Source: DATFFO01 sp035250025 (lineage in GTDB: Bacteria > Actinomycetota > Acidimicrobiia > Spongiisociales > ZC4RG35). From it: a DNA stretch of 14,071 bases. The notes beneath the pieces are model-generated. The model did not search any database. It had not been told where the DNA came from and worked only from the letters and a program-made list of their open reading frames with translations. A program made the translations under genes and the position numbers. Location: positions 1 through 14,071 of the forward strand of contig DATFFO010000184.1 in NCBI GenBank assembly GCA_035250025.1, written 5' to 3'. This document shows, one piece after another, positions 1 through 4,756 of the stretch. How positions within the stretch are numbered: position 1 is the first letter of the stretch; every line of letters begins with the position of its first letter.

Positions 1-1
1 C

Positions 2-469
2 TCTGCCGTCAATGAATCGGCGGCCGGTCCTCTGCTGAGGGGGACGCCGATCGGCCATGCTCTCCATCCTCTCCTCACCGACTTCCCTCTTGGGTGCTGG
101 TTGTCAGCCGGTCTCCTCGACCTGGTCGGTGGATCGGCCGCCCGAGGTGCGCGTCGACGCTTGATCGGATTGGGGATTCTGACTGCCATCCCCACCGCCC
201 TCAGCGGGGTGGCGGAATGGAGGAGTCTCTTCGACCGCTCGACCCGTCGGTTGGCCGTGGTCCACGCCACTGGCAATCTCGCCGTTCTCTCCATCTACTT
301 GCTGTCGTGGCTCCGGCGTCGAAACGGACGTCACGCCTCGGGAACCGCGTGGGGAATGGCCGGAGGCCTCCTGGCCATCTTCACCGGTTACCTGGGCGGC
401 CATCTCTCGTTCGGGCGAGGAGTCGGCGACGGTGAGCGCTGGCCGGTGGCGAGCACAGATCGCTTGTGA
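2..469 (+). CDS. DUF2231 family membrane protein (3' part; start lies left of the window)
   Basis: The reading frame is open from base 2 to a TGA at 467-469, giving 155 residues. The visible protein begins before any likely start and contains 'GHALHPLLTDFPLG' followed by 'DLVGG', the N-terminal signature of DUF2231 proteins (normally GHPLHPLLVDFPIG). The gene is therefore truncated by the window edge, and an internal TTG at 101 is not the real start. Hydrophobic helices follow around 'LIGLGILTAIPTALSG', 'TGNLAVLSIYLLSW' and 'GGLLAIFTGYLGG', then the family ending 'YLGGHLSFGRGVG'. DUF2231 proteins are small integral membrane proteins of unknown biochemical role that often sit near redox proteins. 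The next gene on the same strand begins 31 bases downstream, so co-transcription is likely. The family assignment is firm; no function is proposed. Confidence 0.85.
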   Translation, partial: SAVNESAAGPLLRGTPIGHALHPLLTDFPLGCWLSAGLLDLVGGSAARGARRRLIGLGILTAIPTALSGVAEWRSLFDRSTRRLAVVHATGNLAVLSIYLLSWLRRRNGRHASGTAWGMAGGLLAIFTGYLGGHLSFGRGVGDGERWPVASTDRL

Positions 470-490
470 GCGACCTCATCTTCCTCGTCC

Positions 491-496
491 AGGAAA
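491..496 (+). promoter_or_regulatory. Shine-Dalgarno AGGAAA deciding the start at 501
   Basis: AGGAAA lies four bases before the ATG at 501. It supports starting the redox enzyme there rather than at an upstream in-frame codon near 432 that would overlap the DUF2231 gene. A GTG at 498 is also in frame but is too close to this site. Confidence 0.5.
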
Positions 497-500
497 AGTG

Positions 501-1511
501 ATGTCCGCGCGCAGGGAGCTGCATCAGACCAACACGAGCGGACCACGGCTGCCGACTCCCCGCGGTCCGTGGTCGGAGAATGTCATCGCCTTGTTGACTG
601 GCCACGAACGAGGCAGCAAAGCTTCGCCGGTACCGGCCCTGCCGTTGGCAGACGACGATCTCCAGCTTGCCCTCTATGCCTGCTACGAGCTTGCTTACCG
701 AGGGTTTGCAGGGGTGCCCGACGAGATGGAGTGGGATCCCGGCGTTCTCGCCCTCCGTGCCCAACTAGAGCGCATCTTCGAGGCTGCCCTCAGGGATGCT
801 GTGCCGCCGGCAGATCCGATGCAGGAGGTACCCATCCTGCTCCGGCGCCTCGAAGCCGAATCACACATGATCCTCGCCCGGTACATGGCCCGGCAGGCGA
901 CTCTCGTTCAGGCCCGGGAATTTGTCATTCACCGCTCGGCTTACCACCTCAAGGAGGCTGACCCGCACAGTTTCGCCATCCCGCGGCTAACAGGAGCTGC
1001 CAAGGCGGCCCTTGTCGAGATCCAGGCCGACGAGTACGGCGGCGGTAATCCCGGGCGGGTACACGCCCACCTTTTTGCCGAGATGATGGACGGGCTCGAT
1101 CTCGACAGTTCCTACGGCGCCTATCTCGAACGGATCCCAGGGCCGACCCTCGCCACCGTGAACTTGATGTCCTTATTCGGTCTCCACCGTCGGTGGCGAG
1201 GGGCGGTGGTCGGACACCTGGCTCTCTTCGAGCTGGGATCCCCCCGCCCCAACCGCTTCTACGGCGACGGGCTGAGGCGGCTGGGTTTCGGACACGAGGT
1301 GACCGATTTCCATGACGAACATGTCGAGGCCGATGCGGTCCACTCGATGATCGCGACCTATGACCTGGCCGGACGCCTCGCCAAGGACGAACCCGCGCTC
1401 TCGGCGGACATCGTCTTCGGTGCCCGCGCCCTTGACCACCTCGACGCCGCCGCCTCCGACCACATGCTGAACAGATGGCGGAAGAGCGAATCGAGCCTCC
1501 GCCCCGAATGA
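501..1511 (+). CDS. Iron-containing redox enzyme family protein (heme-oxygenase-like fold, PF14518 type)
   Basis: A 336-residue soluble protein. The diagnostic core is in the middle: E140/H144 in 'EFVIHRSAYHLKEADPH', then 'EIQADEYGGG' (173-182) and 'RVHAHLF' (186-192), then 'HLALFELGSP' (239-248) and a C-terminal 'HEVTDFHDEHVEADAVHS' (265-282). This spacing of His, Glu and Asp across helices is what the 'iron-containing redox enzyme' family shows. The family belongs to the heme-oxygenase-like diiron oxidase superfamily, whose members bind non-haem iron and activate O2, for example UndA and the central domain of SznF. The substrate cannot be read from sequence. ATG 501 was chosen for its Shine-Dalgarno site. 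The stop overlaps the next start (ATGA at 1508-1511), so the glycosyltransferase is translationally coupled. A CDGSH iron-sulfur protein lies just beyond and could be an electron-transfer partner (inference). Confidence 0.85.
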   Translation: MSARRELHQTNTSGPRLPTPRGPWSENVIALLTGHERGSKASPVPALPLADDDLQLALYACYELAYRGFAGVPDEMEWDPGVLALRAQLERIFEAALRDAVPPADPMQEVPILLRRLEAESHMILARYMARQATLVQAREFVIHRSAYHLKEADPHSFAIPRLTGAAKAALVEIQADEYGGGNPGRVHAHLFAEMMDGLDLDSSYGAYLERIPGPTLATVNLMSLFGLHRRWRGAVVGHLALFELGSPRPNRFYGDGLRRLGFGHEVTDFHDEHVEADAVHSMIATYDLAGRLAKDEPALSADIVFGARALDHLDAAASDHMLNRWRKSESSLRPE

Positions 1512-2530
1512 CTGTGCAGCAGGGCATCTCATACGTCCTGCCGATCCTCCGTCGTGACCGGGCAGAGTTCGAGGAGTTGACGACATACCTGCGTTGGCTG
1601 TCCGATAGGGTCGACCTCATCGTGGTCGATGGATCAGAGCCCGATCTCTTTCGGGCTGCTCACGAGGTGTGGGGGGCATGGGCCACTCACGTTCGTCCGG
1701 TCGGCTGCAGCCTGAACGGCAAGGTTGACGGTGTGACAACCGGGATAGGCTGTGCACGCCATGAAGTCGTGGTGGTGGCCGACGACGATGTTCGATATGA
1801 CGACGCCGGCCTCGCCGCGATCTCCGCCGCCTTAGCCGATTCCGAGATCGTCCGTCCGCAAAACTACTTCCAACCTCTGCCTTGGCACGCCGCCTGGGAC
1901 TCGGCTCGATCGCTTCTCAACCGCTGCTTCGGGTCGGATAGTCCCGGGACTCTGGCGGTCCGACGCTCGTTCTTTCTGGCGATGGGTGGTTACGACGGCG
2001 ATGTCCTCTACGAAAACCTCGAGCTTCTCCGGTGTGTGGCAGCTGCCGGAGGGCGGGTTGCCGACCGGCCAGGCATCTACGTTCGCCGACTGCCTCCGGC
2101 GCCAGGTCACTTCTGGAGCCAACGATCCCGGCAGGCCTACGACGACTTCGCTCAGCCGGCCAAGCTCCTCGGCTTCCTGACCCTGTTACCGGTGGTGGCG
2201 GTCGCGAACAGGCGTGGGCGACTGGTGGCTGCCGCCGCCGTCGCATCGGTGGCGGCGGCGGAATGCGGGCGTCGCCAACACGATGGAATCGCCTGGTTCC
2301 CGGGAAAGACGAGCTTGTGGGCACCGATCTGGGTCGCCGAGCGATCCCTCACGGTCTGGTTTGCGCTGATCATGCGCCTCACAGGTGGTGCACGATACGG
2401 AGGTAGGAGGATTCCGGTTGCCGCTCACTCCCGTCGACACCTACGCCGGCTCAGAACTCGACTTGACCGATCCCCGAGTGTGGCTGCCATCGCAGATCGG
2501 CGCCATACGAGATCGCCCACATCGGCATAA
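1508..2530 (+). CDS. Family 2 (GT-A) glycosyltransferase with C-terminal membrane segments
   Basis: A 340-residue protein. The N-terminal GT-A nucleotide-binding half shows 'LIVVDGSEPD' (37-46), 'VVVVADDDVRYDD' (87-99, with the DxD motif), an acceptor/base region 'GGYDGDVLYENLELLR' (160-175) and 'FWSQRSRQAYDD' (202-213), which resembles the QxxRW motif of processive GT2 enzymes. Hydrophobic segments at about 218-252 and 270-292 suggest membrane anchoring, so transfer to a lipid or envelope acceptor is plausible. The start at 1508 overlaps the preceding stop (ATGA); an ATG at 1475 in the same frame would overlap that gene by 37 bases and is less likely. The last 30 or so codons are Arg-rich and lie antisense to the CDGSH gene. 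The tail 'GGARYGGRRI' followed by basic residues still looks like a normal family ending. The sugar and acceptor are unknown. Confidence 0.8.
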   Translation: MTVQQGISYVLPILRRDRAEFEELTTYLRWLSDRVDLIVVDGSEPDLFRAAHEVWGAWATHVRPVGCSLNGKVDGVTTGIGCARHEVVVVADDDVRYDDAGLAAISAALADSEIVRPQNYFQPLPWHAAWDSARSLLNRCFGSDSPGTLAVRRSFFLAMGGYDGDVLYENLELLRCVAAAGGRVADRPGIYVRRLPPAPGHFWSQRSRQAYDDFAQPAKLLGFLTLLPVVAVANRRGRLVAAAAVASVAAAECGRRQHDGIAWFPGKTSLWAPIWVAERSLTVWFALIMRLTGGARYGGRRIPVAAHSRRHLRRLRTRLDRSPSVAAIADRRHTRSPTSA

Positions 2531-2677
2531 GGCGATGACCGCCCGGTGGGTGTCGATCGCGACCGAGTCGGCATCCTCGAGGCGAAAGCTGCCTCGCACG
2601 AGATACGGCCCATCCGGGTAGGTACGGATCGAGACCACGCTCTCATCTGCCGATGGTTCTTCGTTGGAGAGTGTCAT
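2441..2677 (-). CDS. CDGSH-type [2Fe-2S] iron-sulfur domain protein
   Basis: A 78-residue protein that ends with a textbook CDGSH motif: 'CRCGRSRMAPICDGSH', fitting C-x-C-x2-S-x3-P-x-C-D-G-S-H, with ligands C51, C53, C62 and H66. It is preceded by the usual β-rich N-terminal part of the domain, 'PDGPYLVRGSFRL'. The 3Cys-1His cluster of this family is redox-active and labile, and its members act as small electron or cluster carriers. The ATG at 2677 gives the usual length for a single-domain bacterial member; the frame stays open upstream to 2884, but that extension has no family match. No strong Shine-Dalgarno site is visible. The last 30 codons overlap, on the opposite strand, the 3' end of the glycosyltransferase. 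Proximity to a non-haem iron redox enzyme suggests a shared oxygenase pathway (inference). Confidence 0.88.
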   Translation of the reverse strand: MTLSNEEPSADESVVSIRTYPDGPYLVRGSFRLEDADSVAIDTHRAVIALCRCGRSRMAPICDGSHTRGSVKSSSEPA

Positions 2678-2802
2678 CTTGCTTCGGTACCCGCCGAACC
2701 CGGCACGAAACGATTCCTGCGAGGAGCCCCAAAAAGAGCGTCGTAACACTGCCGAAACCGTGCCCGAGCAACGGAGGATGCGGCACGGCAGGAGACTACG
2801 AG
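2678..2802. promoter_or_regulatory. Divergent intergenic region between the CDGSH and DUF2267-like genes
   Basis: These 125 bases separate two divergent starts, so promoters for both genes should lie here or overlap the gene ends. I could not find a convincing -35/-10 pair with normal spacing on either strand. A GGAG at 2791-2794 serves the rightward gene. The region is called on gene arrangement alone. Confidence 0.3.
2791..2794 (+). promoter_or_regulatory. Shine-Dalgarno GGAG deciding the start at 2803
   Basis: GGAG sits eight bases before the ATG at 2803. It favours that codon over the in-frame ATG at 2839 and over the open extension back to 2653. Confidence 0.4.
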
Positions 2803-3543
2803 ATGGTAGGTACCCACCAGGTAGGGCACGCCGACTTGATGACGCGCCGTTCTCCTGAGCCATCGGGTACACCCACCACGGCATCTCTCCGGGCAGAGAT
2901 CGAAGCGTGGTTCTCGCGGCGTGGGGTGCCGCAGCTGATCTCGGACTACACCACTGAGAGACGGATGGATGCCCGGGCGGTTCACTTGCGCAACAACGGG
3001 TATCCGTTGCCCATGCAGTACACCGTCATCATCGAAGCGGTAGCAGCCGACCGCGACATCGCAGGTGAAGCCGACGCCCGAGGTGCGGTCGTAGCCGTCA
3101 TGGAAGGGTTCGAGCGCTTTCTGCCGCCGGCGGCAGTGGTGGCGCTGGGATCGGCGACCAACATCGAGATGGTCCCCACTGCTGAGAGGGCCGAAAGGAC
3201 CGTCGGGGCCTTCTTCGAGTGGCTGGCCGATCGACGCCAGATCGACCAGGCAGCAGCCGCCACCCAGGCGCGAGTAGTCGCCGAGGCGCTGGCGAGTCGG
3301 ATGGGCGCCGACGTCCTGCACGGACTGGCAGACGTCGTGCCGGATGATTTTCTCGCCCTCTTCGAGCAACATCGGCGTGGGGAGCTCACCGAACCGGACG
3401 GCAGCACCCGAGGCGCTCGAACGATCGACGCGCCCGACTACGGCGGTCGTCAGGAGGGGGGCCGGGGGTCGAATGACACCCGCCCAGGTTCGATGTCGGT
3501 GCCCAGCGAGCGCACGACGGATGCGAGGGCGAAGCCCAGGTAG
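2803..3543 (+). CDS. DUF2267-like helical protein with a 'RRGVP' N-terminal segment
   Basis: A 246-residue protein. Residues about 72-127 and 135-190 look like two diverged copies of a helical DUF2267-type unit: 'EADARGAVVAVMEGFERFLP' aligns loosely with 'ATQARVVAEALASRMGADVL', and each copy is followed by a short acidic or amphipathic helix. The N-terminal 'AWFSRRGVPQLISDYTTE' (35-52) resembles a motif I associate with actinobacterial membrane proteins of the 'RRGLPHFI..Y' type, but no membrane helix follows here. The protein may therefore be a soluble remnant or a domain recombination. The last 31 codons are low-complexity and antisense to the 3' end of the CtaG gene. Domain identity is moderate and function is unknown; a profile search with PF10025 would settle the repeat call. 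Confidence 0.55.
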   Translation: MVGTHQVGHADLMTRRSPEPSGTPTTASLRAEIEAWFSRRGVPQLISDYTTERRMDARAVHLRNNGYPLPMQYTVIIEAVAADRDIAGEADARGAVVAVMEGFERFLPPAAVVALGSATNIEMVPTAERAERTVGAFFEWLADRRQIDQAAAATQARVVAEALASRMGADVLHGLADVVPDDFLALFEQHRRGELTEPDGSTRGARTIDAPDYGGRQEGGRGSNDTRPGSMSVPSERTTDARAKPR

Positions 3544-4310
3544 ACCAGACCTGAGGGGATCCACATGATCAGGCCTGCGAGCTGCTGGTCGGCCAATGGG
3601 CTGAGCCCGAACGCAGGGGCACTTTCGGTGTAAGCGGAATACCAGGGGGACTCGGCGAAGGTGAGCAGTGCCGCCAGAAACACGCCCTGGAGGGACATCA
3701 CGAACAGGGCCATCACCCGGAGGCCGCCGCGACCGTCTGCCGGCCACCGGCCGGCGATGATCCGCCAGAAAAGGAACGCCGTGAGGAGAAAACTGAGATG
3801 CTCGCCGGCATGGAGCACCTGGCTTCGGGCGGCGGCGTCGTAGGGGAGACGAGCGTGCCACACCCAGATGGCGGCGATGTGGGCCAGGACAACCGCGCCG
3901 GGATGGGCGATCACGGCCAGGACAGGACCTCGAATCCGATGCCGCCACGGCCTGGTGACGTCCCGGAGGCGTCGGGGCCCGGCGCGATACAGGACCGGGC
4001 CCAGGCCGCTGGCAGCCAGCAGGGGCGCCGCTCCCAGGATGAGCAGCATGTGCTGAGCCATGTGGGCCGACGCCAGGGCGCCGGCGGCGGCGTCGAGGGG
4101 CGACACCAGGGCGACGGCGATGATCACGACGGCGGCGGCGAAGGCGTGGTCGCGACGCCTGTCGCCGGCCAGCCTCCCCTCACCCCGACGGCGGCCGCGC
4201 CGGTAGACCCATACCAACGTGATCAGCCCCGCCACCACGAACGGGTCGAGATGCCAGGCACCCCACAGGTCGTGGGGACGGACGGGCTGGCCGACGTGGG
4301 CGATCAGCAT
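3450..4310 (-). CDS. ctaG: CtaG-type cytochrome c oxidase assembly membrane protein (caa3_CtaG family)
   Basis: A 286-residue polytopic membrane protein with about seven hydrophobic helices. The family signatures are present: an N-terminal 'WHLDPFVVAGLITLVWVYRR', then 'SPLDAAAGALASAHMAQHML', 'IWVWHARLPYDAA', 'LSFLLTAFLFW', 'LTFAESPWY', and near the end 'SPLADQQLAGLIMWIPSGLV'. This family (PF09678) helps assemble caa3-type oxidases, probably at the CuB/CuA metallation step, and is distinct from the Cox11-type CtaG of proteobacteria. Its ATG overlaps the previous gene's stop (ATGCTGA, 4310 to 4304), placing it last in the oxidase operon. Its 3' end overlaps the DUF2267-like gene by 94 bases on the opposite strand. 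Confidence 0.9.
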   Translation of the reverse strand: MLIAHVGQPVRPHDLWGAWHLDPFVVAGLITLVWVYRRGRRRGEGRLAGDRRRDHAFAAAVVIIAVALVSPLDAAAGALASAHMAQHMLLILGAAPLLAASGLGPVLYRAGPRRLRDVTRPWRHRIRGPVLAVIAHPGAVVLAHIAAIWVWHARLPYDAAARSQVLHAGEHLSFLLTAFLFWRIIAGRWPADGRGGLRVMALFVMSLQGVFLAALLTFAESPWYSAYTESAPAFGLSPLADQQLAGLIMWIPSGLVYLGFALASVVRSLGTDIEPGRVSFDPRPPS

Positions 4311-4756
4311 GTCGGGAACACCAGCACGGAGAGCCCGACAAACAGGACAGCAAGCGAGCCGAGGCCGGCGAGCAGCATCCCGGCGAAGGCCAGGGGGCGG
4401 CGAATCGGCGCCTCCGAGATCGTATCCCCAGGGTCCCGCCAGCTTCGATGAGCCAGGTAGCCGATGGCAGCGCAGGCGGCGACAGCGACGGCGGTGGCCA
4501 CGAGCGTCACGACTCCGAGGACGGGTGGCTCGAAAACGTCAAGTCCCATCCCATCGCCGGTGCAGGCCGCCTCGGCCACCAGATAGACCAGCCAGAAGTG
4601 TGAGATCCAGACGACCTGGCCCCCGACCAGAAGCGCCAGGAGCGATCGCCATCGGCGATCGCCGGAAACGTCGACCGGGTAGCCGGAGCCGTCGACGCCC
4701 GTCCACGCTCCCTCCCGGGACGGCCGACGCTCGCCACCGGACTTTGATCCAGTCAC
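4304..4756 (-). CDS. Three-helix membrane protein of the oxidase operon, function unknown
   Basis: A 150-residue protein starting at a GTG (4756-4754) that overlaps the stop of the fused oxidase gene as GTGA. The N-terminal 35 residues are polar and basic. Three hydrophobic helices follow, at about 36-62 ('LLALLVGGQVVWISHFWLVY'), 79-101 and 121-147. The first helix carries 'WISHFWLVYLVAEAAC', where the conserved-looking His, Glu and Cys inside a membrane helix are notable for a possible metal or haem contact. Proteins of this size commonly sit between ctaDE and ctaG in actinobacteria (my recollection, not checked). It could be a small oxidase subunit IV equivalent or an assembly helper. It overlaps the CtaG start, so it is coupled on both sides. 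Confidence 0.75.
   Translation of the reverse strand: MTGSKSGGERRPSREGAWTGVDGSGYPVDVSGDRRWRSLLALLVGGQVVWISHFWLVYLVAEAACTGDGMGLDVFEPPVLGVVTLVATAVAVAACAAIGYLAHRSWRDPGDTISEAPIRRPLAFAGMLLAGLGSLAVLFVGLSVLVFPTC

Noticed and set aside
1475..1507. Upstream ATG at 1475 for the glycosyltransferase
   Set aside because: It would overlap the redox enzyme by 37 bases and add non-conserved residues. ATG 1508 gives a 4-base coupled overlap and begins just before the first β-strand.
2674..3948. Long open frame on the minus strand (over 400 codons) across the DUF2267-like gene and ctaG
   Set aside because: Arg/Pro-rich translation without domain features. It runs antisense to one supported gene and out of frame with ctaG, as expected for GC-rich DNA.
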